From: Arhodomonas aquaeolei DSM 8974
GTDB taxonomy: Bacteria > Pseudomonadota > Gammaproteobacteria > Nitrococcales > Nitrococcaceae
Direction: 5' to 3'
NCBI RefSeq assembly: GCF_000374645.1
Contig: NZ_KB894803.1
Coordinates: forward strand, 164,365 to 228,364
DNA: 64,000 nt
Positions 43,729 to 53,229 of this stretch are shown in pieces. A program made the position numbers and the translations under genes. The notes under the pieces are model-generated. The model did not search any database. It was not told where the DNA came from and worked only from the letters and a program-made list of their open reading frames with translations. The stretch's first letter is position 1, and the number at the start of each line of letters is the position of its first letter.

Positions 43729-45655
43729 TGCCGAAGCGCTGCATCCGGCGGTAGACCGTGGGCCGGGAGACGCCGAGCTGGCGGGCGACGGCGCTGACGT
43801 TCCAGCGCGAGTGGCGCAGGGCCTCGTGCAGGGCCTGGCCGTCCGGTGGCAGCGCCGCCGCCTCCGGGGGCGGTGCCTCGCGGTTGCCGGCCCCGGTGCG
43901 GCACTCCTCGGGCAGGTCGGTGACGGCGATCTCCGTGCCCTCGCCGGTGGCCAGCGCGTAGGCCAGGGCGTTGCGGAGCTGGCGTATATTCCCCGGCCAG
44001 GGGTAGGCGAGCAGGGCGCTGATGGTGTCCGCGCGCAGTCGCACGTGGCTGTCCCGTTCGCGGCTGAGCGCGGCGAACAGCCGCTCGATGATGTACTGCC
44101 GGTCGGCGCGTTCGCGTAGCGGCGGCAGCCGCAGCGTGGCACCGTTGAGGCGGTAGTAGAGGTCCTCGCGGAAGCCGCCCTCGGTGACCATTTCGTTGAT
44201 GTCCCGGTGGGTGGCGGCGATCACCCGCAGGTCCACGCCCACCGGCCGGTCCGCCCCCAGCGGGGTGACCTCGCGCTCGGCGAGCACCCGCAGCAGCCGG
44301 GTCTGAAGGTGCAGCGGCATGTCCCCGATCTCGTCGAGAAACAGGGTGCCGCCGTCGGCCTGCTGGAGTAATCCCTGCATGCCCCGGCTGCGTCCCCCGG
44401 TGAACGCGCCGGCTCGGTAGCCGAACAGCTCGCTCTCGATCAGCGCTTCCGGTATGGCGGCACAGTTGACGGCAACGAACGCGCCACGGGCGCGGTGACT
44501 GGAGTCGTGGATGGCCCGGGCGAGGCGCTCCTTGCCGGTGCCGGTCTCCCCGGTGATCACGATGTTCACCGTTTCGTTGCGCAGCCGCCGGGCGATGGAC
44601 AGGGTCTTGCGCATGGACGGATCGTCCGCGGCGAGGGCGTCGAGGGCCGGTACCGCTTCCCCGTCGGCCGGGGGGATGCCGGTCCCGCTGCCGGACCGGC
44701 GCCGGGGTTCCAGCACCGTGCCGAAGAGGATCTCGCCGTCGCCGCGGGTGCGGAAGGCACGGACCTGGTCATCGGAGGCGAGCGGGATGCTCCAGATGTC
44801 GGTGAGCTCGCAGTCGAGCAGGTGGTGGATGGGCGGGTGGGGCCGGCTGCCGTCCGCCCTCGTTGCCGGCCACGGGTGGCGTGCGATCAGGGCGCGGCCG
44901 GCGGTGTTGGCGGCGATCACGGTGCCGTCCCCGTCCAGCGCGAACATCCGCTCGCCGTTGACGTGCACGAACTCGCGCGAGCTGCCGCAGCGGAAGATGT
45001 GATGGTCGCGGTAGCGGCGCAGGAAGTAGGCGTCCTCGATCATGCGCGCGTGAAGCAGGACCAGCTGCAGCGCGAAGCTCTGGCTGGCGGCGTCGCCCGG
45101 GGAGTCCAGCGCCGATATGTCGAGCACCGCCATGACGTCGCCGGCGGGATCGGTGATCGGAGCTGCAGTACAGGTGAGCCCGATGTGTGTGGCGTCGAAG
45201 TGATCGTCGCGGTGGCAGGTGAGGGAAACCCCCTCCTCGATGCAGGTGCCCACGCCGCAGGTGCCGGCGTGATGCTCGCGCCAGTCCGCACCGAGATAGA
45301 GCCCGGCGCGGCGCAGCCGGCGGTCGTCGGCACGCTCGCCGAGGAACTGCACGGTGATGCCGCGGCGGTCGGTGAGCAGGAGGACGTAGCCGAGCTGCGC
45401 GACCTGCCGGTAGAGCTGCTCGACCCCGGCGCGGGCGACGTTGAGCAGCTCGTCGGCGCGATCCTGGTGCTCACGCAGGGTCTCGCTGGTAACGATACGT
45501 GCCGCCCGGGGGCGGCTCGGGTCGAGACCGTGCTCGAGCACGCAGCGTTTCCAGGAGCGCTCGATCAGCGAGGCCTTGCCCGGGATCGGTAGATCACTTC
45601 CCGCGCAACGGATGATCGCATCGATGTGCGAGCGCTGCTCGCCCCTGAGCGCCAT
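43706..45655 (-). CDS. Sigma-54-dependent activator, AcoR-like
   Basis: 649 residues. N-terminal GAF-containing sensor region typical of acetoin-type regulators (LERSWKRCVLEHGLDPSRP and CGVGTCIEEG), then a central AAA+ domain (about 345-570) with Walker A GETGTGKERLA, the sigma-54 contact loop GAFTGG and LFLDEIGDMP, and a C-terminal Fis-type HTH (NVSAVARQLGVSRPTVYRRM). It is divergent from the flavin monooxygenase, whose promoter has a GG-N10-GC box and tandem GTTACA...TGTAAC sites, so it is the likely direct activator. The effector may be the substrate of the monooxygenase. Confidence 0.94.
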   Translation of the reverse strand: MALRGEQRSHIDAIIRCAGSDLPIPGKASLIERSWKRCVLEHGLDPSRPRAARIVTSETLREHQDRADELLNVARAGVEQLYRQVAQLGYVLLLTDRRGITVQFLGERADDRRLRRAGLYLGADWREHHAGTCGVGTCIEEGVSLTCHRDDHFDATHIGLTCTAAPITDPAGDVMAVLDISALDSPGDAASQSFALQLVLLHARMIEDAYFLRRYRDHHIFRCGSSREFVHVNGERMFALDGDGTVIAANTAGRALIARHPWPATRADGSRPHPPIHHLLDCELTDIWSIPLASDDQVRAFRTRGDGEILFGTVLEPRRRSGSGTGIPPADGEAVPALDALAADDPSMRKTLSIARRLRNETVNIVITGETGTGKERLARAIHDSSHRARGAFVAVNCAAIPEALIESELFGYRAGAFTGGRSRGMQGLLQQADGGTLFLDEIGDMPLHLQTRLLRVLAEREVTPLGADRPVGVDLRVIAATHRDINEMVTEGGFREDLYYRLNGATLRLPPLRERADRQYIIERLFAALSRERDSHVRLRADTISALLAYPWPGNIRQLRNALAYALATGEGTEIAVTDLPEECRTGAGNREAPPPEAAALPPDGQALHEALRHSRWNVSAVARQLGVSRPTVYRRMQRFGIIAPHLR

Positions 45656-45796
45656 CGTCTCTCCTCCACGGGCGGGCGGTGGTGCTGCCGGCCGTCCCTC
45701 GCCGTACGATGCCGGTCCGCCTCTGTTGTCCGCGCCGTCTCGTGCGGGCGTAGATTCTCCAGCTTACCCCCGCCCCATGTGCTGTCAACCCGACAT

Positions 45797-45878
45797 GTTT
45801 TTATTAAAAACAGCACGTTACATGTGTAAAGCATACCCGGCCATGGCGTTACACCTGTAACGCCATGGCCGGGTATGC
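45797..45878. promoter_or_regulatory. Tandem activator sites and 48-bp perfect palindrome
   Basis: Two GTTACA-N2-TGTAA sites at 45817-45830 and 45848-45861, 31 bp (three helical turns) apart. The second is the centre of a perfect palindrome with 23-bp arms (45831-45853 and 45856-45878) around a 2-bp spacer. A small AT palindrome lies at 45797-45811. These sit 110-170 bp upstream of the sigma-54 promoter, as expected for enhancer-binding sites. Confidence 0.75.
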
Positions 45879-45972
45879 AGTCCCTTCAAGACTGCCCCGC
45901 GGCACTCTGGGGAATCCAGGAAAAGACGTTCAATCAGTGGCTTGTGTCATCCGCCGGCCGCGGCGGCGGGGC

Positions 45973-45988
45973 TGGCACGAACACTGCT
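45973..45988 (+). promoter_or_regulatory. Sigma-54 promoter of the flavin monooxygenase
   Basis: TGGCACGAACACTGCT, with GG (45974-45975) and GC (45986-45987) exactly 10 bases apart. It differs from consensus only at the first base of the -12 box, the same variant as at 15542. Confidence 0.75.
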
Positions 45989-46051
45989 CCGTCACCCCCG
46001 GTGGGCCATCGCGCCCGCTGCACGATAAACCAGCACCATGGAGGAGAGACC

Positions 46052-47857
46052 ATGAACGCAGTCGTGGATGACGCGACCACCCGGGTGAACGCGTGGCTCC
46101 GGGACTTCGGCGCCGCTCTGGAGCGTCACGACGTCGAGGCCGCCGTGTCGATGTTCGCCGACGAGTGCTACTGGCGGGACCTCGTCACGTTCACCTGGAA
46201 CATCAAGACCGTGGAGGGCCGGGATGCCGTACGGGACATGCTGGCCGCCACACTCGAGCATACCCGCCCGTCGCAGTGGCGGCTGGATGGGGAGGCCGGC
46301 GAGGCCGACGGTGTCAGTGAAGGGTGGCTGACGTTCTCGACGGCGACGGCGCACGGTGAGGGCCATATCCGGCTGGACCGCGACGGCCGCTGCTGGACGC
46401 TGCTTACGGCTATGACGGCGCTGAGGGATTTTCCGGAGCCCGCCGGAAAGCGGCGGCCGATGGGGGCCGAGCACGGCATCGTGCGCAACCGCCAGACCTG
46501 GCTGGAGGCCCGGGAGGAGGAGCAGCGGCGCCTGGGCTACGAGGAGCAGCCTTACTGCGTGATCGTCGGCGGCGGCCAGGGCGGGATCGGCCTGGGGGCG
46601 CGCCTGCGGCGCATGGGCGTGCCGACCATCATCGTCGAGCGTAATGCCCGCCCCGGGGACTCCTGGCGCAAGCGCTACCGCTCGCTGTGCCTGCACGACC
46701 CGGTCTGGTACGACCACCTGCCGTACCTGCCCTTTCCCGATCACTGGCCGGTGTTCTCGCCCAAGGACAAGATCGGCGACTGGCTGGAGATGTACACCCG
46801 CGTCATGGAGCTGAACTACTGGCACTCCACCGAGTGCCGCAGCGCGGCCTACGACGAGGACGCCGGGGAATGGGTCGTCCACGTCGAGCGCGAGGGCCGG
46901 CCGGTGACGCTGCGCCCCCGCCAGCTGGTGCTCGCCACCGGCATGTCCGGCATGCCCAACGTGCCCGATTTCCCGGGAGCGGCGGATTTCCGGGGCGAGC
47001 AGTGCCACTCCAGCCGGTTCACCAGTGGCGAGGCGTACGCGGACCGGCAGTGCGTCGTTGTGGGCGCGAACAACTCCGCCCACGACATCAGCGCGGATCT
47101 CTGGGAGAACGGTGCCCGCGTCACCATGGTCCAGCGCTCCTCCACCCACGTGGTCAAGTCCGAGTCGCTGATGACCCACGCCCTGGGGCCGCTGTACTCC
47201 CAGGAAGCGGTGGATGCGGGCATCACCACCCACCGGGCGGATATGACCTTCGCCTCCATTCCCTTCCGGATCATGCCGGACTTCCACATCCCGGTGTACG
47301 AGCGCATCGCCGAGGAGGACGCGGCGTTCTACCGGCGCCTCGAGGAGGCCGGTTTCACTCTCGACTTCGGCGAGGACGGCTCGGGGCTGTTCATGAAGTA
47401 CCTCCGCCGGGCCTCGGGCTACTACATCGACGTCGGTGCCTCGGAGCTCATCGCCCAGGGGGAGATCGGGATACGCAGCGGCGTGACCATCGAGCGCATC
47501 AACGAGCGCTCGGTGACGCTGACCGACGGCAGCGAGCTGCCGGCGGACCTGATCGTCTACGCCACCGGCTACGGCTCCATGAACGGCTGGGCCGCCGAGA
47601 TCATCTCCCAGGAGGTCGCCGACCGGGTCGGCAAGTGCTGGGGCATGGGCTCGGACACCAAGCGCGACCCCGGCCCGTGGGAAGGCGAGCTGCGCAACAT
47701 GTGGAAGCCCACGCAGCAGCCGGCGCTGTGGTTCCACGGCGGCAACCTGCACCAGTCGCGCCACTACTCCCACTACCTGGCGCTGCAGCTCAAGGCGCGG
47801 ATGGAGGGCATCGACACCCCGGTGTACGGCATGCCCGAGGTCCACCACCTGAGCTGA
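46052..47857 (+). CDS. NTF2-like / flavin-containing monooxygenase fusion
   Basis: 601 residues. Residues ~1-130 form an NTF2/SnoaL-like cone domain (VNAWLRDFGAALERHDVEAAVSMFADECYWRD). Residues ~170-600 are a class B flavin monooxygenase: FAD motif CVIVGGGQGGIGLGARL, second Rossmann motif VVVGANNSAHDISADLW, and the late signature DLIVYATGYGSM. Such enzymes perform Baeyer-Villiger or N/S-oxidation using NADPH. The ATG at 46052 follows GGAGGAGAG. The sigma-54 promoter and divergent AcoR-like activator suggest induction by its substrate, perhaps a ketone or an amine; that is inference. Confidence 0.92.
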   Translation: MNAVVDDATTRVNAWLRDFGAALERHDVEAAVSMFADECYWRDLVTFTWNIKTVEGRDAVRDMLAATLEHTRPSQWRLDGEAGEADGVSEGWLTFSTATAHGEGHIRLDRDGRCWTLLTAMTALRDFPEPAGKRRPMGAEHGIVRNRQTWLEAREEEQRRLGYEEQPYCVIVGGGQGGIGLGARLRRMGVPTIIVERNARPGDSWRKRYRSLCLHDPVWYDHLPYLPFPDHWPVFSPKDKIGDWLEMYTRVMELNYWHSTECRSAAYDEDAGEWVVHVEREGRPVTLRPRQLVLATGMSGMPNVPDFPGAADFRGEQCHSSRFTSGEAYADRQCVVVGANNSAHDISADLWENGARVTMVQRSSTHVVKSESLMTHALGPLYSQEAVDAGITTHRADMTFASIPFRIMPDFHIPVYERIAEEDAAFYRRLEEAGFTLDFGEDGSGLFMKYLRRASGYYIDVGASELIAQGEIGIRSGVTIERINERSVTLTDGSELPADLIVYATGYGSMNGWAAEIISQEVADRVGKCWGMGSDTKRDPGPWEGELRNMWKPTQQPALWFHGGNLHQSRHYSHYLALQLKARMEGIDTPVYGMPEVHHLS

Positions 47858-47920
47858 GCCGCGGGCGTAAACAGATCGCCACGAAGCAGGGCAGTCGCCC
47901 CACGACGGAGACGGCCCCGC

Positions 47921-48003
47921 GTAGGTCGTGCACGGCCTCTGGCCGTGTGCGATGTTTCGCTGCAACGCCCGGGACGTCGCGCACCTCACGGTGCACGACC
48001 TAC
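47921..48003. repeat. REPIN, third copy
   Basis: GTAGGTCGTGCACGGCC hairpin (47921-47953) and an inverted REP (47976-48003) ending GCACGACCTAC; 83 bp like the REPINs at 18450 and 18800, but with diverged loops and a different inner spacer. Confidence 0.8.
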
Positions 48004-48206
48004 GTGTCTATTAGTCCCGGCCGTCGCGAACACAAGGTCGGTTACTCGTGGCAACGGACGGCGGTGGTGGTGTTGCCGGACACCTCTGCGGTCGTGCCTG
48101 GTGTCGGTGTGATCGCGGCCATGAACGGGCCTGTGGTCGAGGAGGGCACGACGGCCCCGGCTCCCTGGTCATCGCCTGTGGCCACTTCCCGGCAAGGCGC
48201 GCTCAA
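48004..48206. other. Intergenic region with no visible gene
   Basis: The gap from the monooxygenase stop (47857) to pntB holds the REPIN and the pnt terminator; I see nothing else here. Confidence 0.5.
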
Positions 48207-48239
48207 CCAAAAAAAGGCCGCCCCGGGGGGCGGCCTTTT
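48207..48239 (-). terminator. Intrinsic terminator of the pnt operon
   Basis: AAGGCCGCC pairs with GGCGGCCTT; on the minus strand a T-run of seven follows. It lies 28 bp after the pntB stop; the short T-run on the other side may make it bidirectional. Confidence 0.88.
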
Positions 48240-48266
48240 CGTGTTGCCGGAGTGTCTTGCCGGCGG

Positions 48267-49748
48267 TTAGAACTGCTTGACCACCTGAACCAGCTCGCCG
48301 GCGACCTTCTGGCCGTCGCCGAAGAGCATGCGGGTGTTGTCCGCGAAGAACAGGTGGTTCTCCACCCCGGAGAAGCCCGTGCCGCGTCCGCGCTTGATCA
48401 CGATGACGTTCTCGGCGTCGGACACGTTGAGGATGGGCATGCCGTAGATGGGGCTGGACTCGTCGGTCTTCGCCGCCGGATTGACCACGTCGTTGGCGCC
48501 GATAACCAGGGCCACGTCGGTGGTCGCGAACTCGGCGTTGATGTCCTCCATGTCATAGATCATGTCATAGGGGACACCCGCCTCGGCGAGCAGGACGTTC
48601 ATGTGCCCGGGCATGCGGCCCGCCACCGGGTGGATGGCGAACTTCACGGTCACGCCCTTGTCCTGCAGCAGCTCGACCATCTCCCAGATCTTGTGCTGCG
48701 CCTGGGCGACGGCCATGCCGTAGCCGGGGACGATGATCACCTGGCTGGCGTAGGCCATCATGATGCCGGCGTCCTCGGCCTGAACTTCCTTCATCTCGCC
48801 CTCGGGGCCCTCGGACTCGGCGGACTCGGTGGTGCCGAAGCCGCTGAACAGCACGTTGGTCAGCGGGCGGTTCATCGCCTTGGCCATGAGCTGGGTGAGC
48901 AGCGAGCCCGCCGCGCCGACCACGGTACCGGCGATGATCATCGCCGGGTTGCCGAGCACGTAGCCCTCGAAGCCGACGGCGAGGCCGGTGAGTGCGTTGA
49001 ACAGCGAGATCACCACCGGCATGTCGGCGCCGCCGATCGGCACGGCCATGAACACGCCGAAGAGCAGGCCGAGGGCGAAGAAGATCACCAGCACTGCGAG
49101 GCTGTCGCTGTAGAAGCTCCAGATGCCGAAGATGATCGCCGCGGCGAAGACCACGATGTTCACCAGCTGCTGTGCCGGGATGAGGCGGTTGCGCTTGAGC
49201 CGGCCGTCGAGCTTGGCCCAGGCCACCAGCGAGCCGGTGAACGCCACCGTGCCGATGAGCGCGCCGACCAGGCCGAGGATGGCGACGTCGGCGCCCAGGG
49301 CGTGGCCCACGGTGGAGTTGCCGCCGATCAGCACCTGCGCCTGCTCGATGGTCAGGTCCTTGGCCGCGGCGAACTCGCGCACCCGCACCATCGCCTCGGC
49401 GCCGACGCTGTCCACCGCCTTGATCAGCTCCACGGCGGCGATGGCCGCGGCCGCGCCGCCGCCCATGCCGTTGTAGAGCGCGACCATCTGCGGCATGTCG
49501 GTCATGGCGACCTTGCGTGCCGAATACCAGGCGAGAACGCCGGCTACGCCGATGGCGATGACGATGAGCGTGTAGTTGGTCGCGCCGTGGAGATCCGGCT
49601 TGAAGAAAGTGGCCACGGTGGCGATGACCATGCCCACGCCCGCCCAGACGATGCCTTTGCGGGCCGTCTTCGGCGAGCTCATTCCCTTGAGGCCGAGGAT
49701 GAAGAGCACGGCCGCCAGGAAGTAGGAAAGCTGTACCACGTTATTCAT
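48267..49748 (-). CDS. pntB: NAD(P) transhydrogenase, beta subunit
   Basis: 493 residues: about nine N-terminal membrane helices followed by the NADP-binding domain III (VIIVPGYGMAVAQAQH, GRMPGHMNVLLAEAGVPYD, GANDVVNPAAK). It couples proton entry to NADPH formation. Third gene of pntAA-pntAB-pntB with a terminator after it. Confidence 0.97.
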   Translation of the reverse strand: MNNVVQLSYFLAAVLFILGLKGMSSPKTARKGIVWAGVGMVIATVATFFKPDLHGATNYTLIVIAIGVAGVLAWYSARKVAMTDMPQMVALYNGMGGGAAAAIAAVELIKAVDSVGAEAMVRVREFAAAKDLTIEQAQVLIGGNSTVGHALGADVAILGLVGALIGTVAFTGSLVAWAKLDGRLKRNRLIPAQQLVNIVVFAAAIIFGIWSFYSDSLAVLVIFFALGLLFGVFMAVPIGGADMPVVISLFNALTGLAVGFEGYVLGNPAMIIAGTVVGAAGSLLTQLMAKAMNRPLTNVLFSGFGTTESAESEGPEGEMKEVQAEDAGIMMAYASQVIIVPGYGMAVAQAQHKIWEMVELLQDKGVTVKFAIHPVAGRMPGHMNVLLAEAGVPYDMIYDMEDINAEFATTDVALVIGANDVVNPAAKTDESSPIYGMPILNVSDAENVIVIKRGRGTGFSGVENHLFFADNTRMLFGDGQKVAGELVQVVKQF

Positions 49749-49766
49749 TATCGACAGGCCCCCTGC

Positions 49767-50057
49767 TTACTGCTCGTCCTTGCTCTTGAACATCTCGAGC
49801 ATACGTTCGGTCACCACGTAGCCGCCGACCGCGTTGCCGGCGGCCAGCAGCACGGCGAAGAAGCCGATGAGCTGCTCAACGCCGGTCTCGGCGTGGCCGA
49901 GCGCGACCATCGCGCCGACGACGACGATGCCGTGGACGAAGTTCGACCCCGACATCAGCGGGGTATGCAGGATCACCGGCACGCGTGCGATCACCTCGTA
50001 GCCGGTGAACGCGGCGAGCATGAAGATGTACAGGGCGACAAAACCTTCGATGACCAT
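49767..50057 (-). CDS. pntAB: NAD(P) transhydrogenase, alpha subunit 2 (membrane part)
   Basis: A 96-residue membrane protein with three helices, equal to the C-terminal part of E. coli PntA. LYIFMLAAFTGYEVIARVP and LHTPLMSGSNFVHGIVVVG are family motifs. Its ATG overlaps the pntAA stop (TAATG). This split alpha subunit is common in alphaproteobacteria and many other bacteria. Confidence 0.94.
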   Translation of the reverse strand: MVIEGFVALYIFMLAAFTGYEVIARVPVILHTPLMSGSNFVHGIVVVGAMVALGHAETGVEQLIGFFAVLLAAGNAVGGYVVTERMLEMFKSKDEQ

Positions 50058-51190
50058 TACTTGTTCCCTCCTTCCAGGCGCTCGCGCGTGGGCTCGTGCC
50101 GGACCTCGCCGTCGTGGGTGAGGCAGCTGTCGGCGATGACCTGGTCGTCCCAGTCGAGCGTGAGCTCGCCTTCCTTGACCAGCAGCGTCAGCAGATTGTA
50201 GAGGTTGCGCGAGTACATCTCGCTGGCGTGGGTGGCCGCGGAGCTGGCGATGTTGCGCGGGCCGACGATGATCACACCGTTGTGGTCGACGTCATCGCCG
50301 GCCTTGGTGAGCTCGCAGTTACCCCCGGTTTCCGCGGCCATGTCCACGATCACGGCGCCGCGCTTCATGCGCTCCACCGTGGCCTTGTCGATGATCTTGG
50401 GTGCTGGCCTGCCGGGGATGGCGGCGGTGGTGATCACCGCGTCCGCCGCGGCGACATGGTCCGCGAGGACCTCCTGCTGCTGACGGCGTTCGTCGTCGGT
50501 GAGTTCGCGGGCGTAGCCGCCCTCACCCTCGGCCTTCACGCCGGTGTCGATGAACTTGCCGCCGAGGGACTCCACCTGCTCCTTGGTCGCCGAGCGCACG
50601 TCATAGGCCTCGACGATCGCACCCAGGCGCTTGGCCGTCGCGATCGCCTGCAGGCCGGCCACGCCAGCGCCGATGACCAGCGCCTTGGCCGGGCGGATGG
50701 TGCCCGCGGCGGTGGTGAGCATCGGGAACAGCCGCGGGCTGCGCGAGGCGGCTAACAGGGCGCACTTGTAGCCGGCCAGACTCGCCTGCGAGGACAGGGC
50801 GTCGATGGACTGTGCGCGGGTGATGCGCGGCACCAGCTCCATGGAGAAGCTCGTGACACGGCGCTTGAGCAGGTTCTTGATCCGGCTGTCGCCCTCGTGG
50901 GGGGCCATGAAGCCGAGCAGGCAGCTGCCTTCGCGGAGCTTGCCTGCATCCTCCACCGTCGGCGGCTGGACCCGCAGGACCACGTCGGCGGCGGCGTAGA
51001 GCTCGTCGGCGCTGTCGACGACGGTCACGCCCTCGTAGTCCGCGTCGTTGAAGCCGCTGGACTCGCCGGCGCCCGCCTGCAGCAGGACCTCCACGCCGAG
51101 CTTGTCGAGCTGCTTGACGACGCTGGGTACCAGTGCCACCCGGCGTTCGCCGGGCGCCGTTTCCCTGGGCACGGCAACTTTGATCGTCAT
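50057..51190 (-). CDS. pntAA: NAD(P) transhydrogenase, alpha subunit 1 (NAD-binding)
   Basis: 377 residues, soluble domain I. VAVPRETAPGERRVALVPS, SIDALSSQASLAGYKCALLA, the Rossmann motif VIGAGVAGLQAIATAKRLGA and IPGRPAPKIID are typical. The ATG at 51190 follows GGGAGACAG; longer upstream frame is not supported. First gene of the operon. Confidence 0.96.
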   Translation of the reverse strand: MTIKVAVPRETAPGERRVALVPSVVKQLDKLGVEVLLQAGAGESSGFNDADYEGVTVVDSADELYAAADVVLRVQPPTVEDAGKLREGSCLLGFMAPHEGDSRIKNLLKRRVTSFSMELVPRITRAQSIDALSSQASLAGYKCALLAASRSPRLFPMLTTAAGTIRPAKALVIGAGVAGLQAIATAKRLGAIVEAYDVRSATKEQVESLGGKFIDTGVKAEGEGGYARELTDDERRQQQEVLADHVAAADAVITTAAIPGRPAPKIIDKATVERMKRGAVIVDMAAETGGNCELTKAGDDVDHNGVIIVGPRNIASSAATHASEMYSRNLYNLLTLLVKEGELTLDWDDQVIADSCLTHDGEVRHEPTRERLEGGNK

Positions 51191-51653
51191 TAAACTGTCT
51201 CCCGTATTGTCGTGCTGTTGTATCCGGTGCCGTTCCCCGTCGTGGCGGGTCGGGGGTTCCCCCCGCCGGGGCCGGCCGGATCGGTCCGGACGCGCTGGTG
51301 GTGCCGCGCCGGCGCAGCATGCCCGCGGGCGTGCCTCGGCAGCGCTGGGGCAGGCCCACGCGTACCAGTGTAGTGCCCGGCCCGCCGCACCATGGCCGCC
51401 GGCGGGCGGCGTAGCGCGGGCGGGACCACACGGGTCGACCGATCGACCAGTATATGGGGGTTCGGTGCTAGGGTCTAACCTATGGAAAGTATATTTTAGA
51501 TAGCTTGCCTCTATCCTAATGCCATGATCCCGCCCTCTGCGGGCGCCGGAGCCGCTGTCAGGCGCGTGTAACGGTTGCGCGGCAGAGTGTGGGTATGGAA
51601 TAAAGGATTCATCCAAGACCCGTCGCAGGGCGGCGGGAAGGCGGGGTGTATCG
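51191..51653. other. Divergent pntAA / HNH intergenic region
   Basis: About 460 bp. The part near 51470-51530 is AT-rich and probably holds promoters, but I cannot fix a -35/-10 pair. No RNA or operator stands out. Confidence 0.4.
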
Positions 51654-52259
51654 ATGAGGGGCCTTGAGCACCACATACTCCGCACCGATGTCTCCGGCAT
51701 GCCGCTGGAGTGGATCACCTACCAGGACGCGGTGCGGCTCTATTATCTCGAGCAGGTGGCTTTCGCCTGCGGCCAGCGGCTCTATCGCATACGGGGCGGA
51801 TACAACGCGGTGACGGGCAGGCGCAGCGTTATCGACGTCAACTCGATCATCGCCACCGAAGGCACCGCCCAGGCGGCACTCAAGGGCCGCGCCGGTTACA
51901 TTCCCCCCCTCAACAACGCCACCCTCTTCCGTCGCGACGACCACATCTGCCTCTACTGCGGCGAGCGCCTGCGCGTGAGTCTCCTCTCCCGGGATCACGT
52001 CAAACCGGTGAGCCGCGGTGGCCTGGACGTGTGGAACAACGTGGTCACCGCCTGCAAGCGCTGCAACAACCACAAGGGGCATCACGCCCCGGAAGAGGTG
52101 GGCATGCAGTTGCTCGCGGTGCCGTTCACGCCGACCCACGCCGAGTACGTCTACCTCCAGGGCCGGCGCATCCTCGCCGACCAGATGGCGTTCCTGCGCG
52201 CGCATTTCCCGCGGCGCAGTCCGCTGCGCGAGCGCCGGGGCATGCTGCCGCACGCGTGA
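51654..52259 (+). CDS. HNH endonuclease family protein
   Basis: 201 residues. The central HNH/zinc fold is clear: ICLYCGERL (CxxC), SRDHVKPVSRGGLDVWNNVVTACKRCNNHKG (Asp-His, Asn, second CxxC, His). The N-terminal ~85 residues are a less common domain seen in a broadly distributed bacterial HNH family. Not linked here to any mobile element or methylase, so a repair or housekeeping nuclease is possible. Starts at ATG 51654. Confidence 0.88.
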   Translation: MRGLEHHILRTDVSGMPLEWITYQDAVRLYYLEQVAFACGQRLYRIRGGYNAVTGRRSVIDVNSIIATEGTAQAALKGRAGYIPPLNNATLFRRDDHICLYCGERLRVSLLSRDHVKPVSRGGLDVWNNVVTACKRCNNHKGHHAPEEVGMQLLAVPFTPTHAEYVYLQGRRILADQMAFLRAHFPRRSPLRERRGMLPHA

Positions 52260-52332
52260 GCCGCGCCGGCTGGCCAAGGCGCGGGCGCTTGCCTACACTG
52301 CCTGCGGTACCCGACAGCCCCATGGGAGAGCC

Positions 52333-53229
52333 GTGTACCGGCCGTTGTACCTGATCGACGCCAGCCTCTACATCTTCCGTGCGTGGTTCGCCGTGCCCGA
52401 GGCGGTCCGCGACGATAGCGGCGCCTGCGCCAATGCCGTCCACGGCTTCGGGAGCTTCCTCTGCGATCTCATCGAGTACGAGGGGCCGAGCCACGTGGTC
52501 TGCGCCTTCGACGAGAGCCTGACCACCTCGTTCCGCAACGAACTCTATCCCGACTACAAGGCCAACCGCCCGCCGCCACCGCCGGAGCTCGAGCGCCAGT
52601 TCGGCGTCTGCCGCGAGCTCGCCGAGGCGCTCGGCGTGGCCACCCTGGCGAGTCCGCGCTACGAGGCGGACGACCTCGTCGGCAGCGCGGCGCGGCACTG
52701 GCGCGAGGCGGGCTACCACATGGTGTTCGTCACCGCGGACAAGGACTATGCCCAGCTCCTGGAGCCGGGCGACTGGTGGTGGGACGCCGCGCGCGACCGC
52801 TGGCTGGATCCGGCCGGGGTCGAGGAGACGCTGGGTGTGCCGCCCGGGCGGGTCGCGGACCTGCTCGCGCTCGCCGGCGATGCCGTGGACAACATCCCCG
52901 GGGTGCCCGGCATCGGCACCAAGACCGCCGCCGCGCTGCTGGCCCGTGCCGGCAGCCTCGACGACCTGTATGCGGACCTGGACCAGGTCGCCGAGAGCGG
53001 CGTGCGCGGGGCGCGACGGGTGCGGGGGCTGCTGGAGACCCACCGCGAGCAGGCGTTCCTCTCGCGCCGGCTCACGCGCATCCGCTGCGACCTGCCCATC
53101 GCCCATGCTCACGAGCAGGCGGGCTGGAGTGGGGCGGACCCGTCGGCGCTGGACGCCATGGCGCTGCCGGTGCAGTTGCGCAATCGAACCCGGCGCCTGC
53201 CGGTGGCCGATGCGATGGTGGCGCCGTGA
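52333..53229 (+). CDS. 5'-3' exonuclease (Pol I N-domain/ExoIX-like)
   Basis: 298 residues from a GTG behind GGGAGAG. PIN-like FEN fold: YLIDASLYIFRAWFA, VCAFDESLTTSFRNELYPDYKANR, EADDLVGSAA, VTADKDYAQLL, and the helix-hairpin-helix DNIPGVPGIGTKTAAALL. No polymerase domain follows, unlike PolA. Metal-binding acids appear intact, so a true flap nuclease is likely. The stop overlaps the kinase start (GTGA). Confidence 0.9.
   Translation: MYRPLYLIDASLYIFRAWFAVPEAVRDDSGACANAVHGFGSFLCDLIEYEGPSHVVCAFDESLTTSFRNELYPDYKANRPPPPPELERQFGVCRELAEALGVATLASPRYEADDLVGSAARHWREAGYHMVFVTADKDYAQLLEPGDWWWDAARDRWLDPAGVEETLGVPPGRVADLLALAGDAVDNIPGVPGIGTKTAAALLARAGSLDDLYADLDQVAESGVRGARRVRGLLETHREQAFLSRRLTRIRCDLPIAHAHEQAGWSGADPSALDAMALPVQLRNRTRRLPVADAMVAP

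Noticed and set aside
51654..52259. Restriction-modification or mobile-element nuclease
   Set aside because: No methylase, integrase or terminal repeats nearby; composition matches its neighbours.
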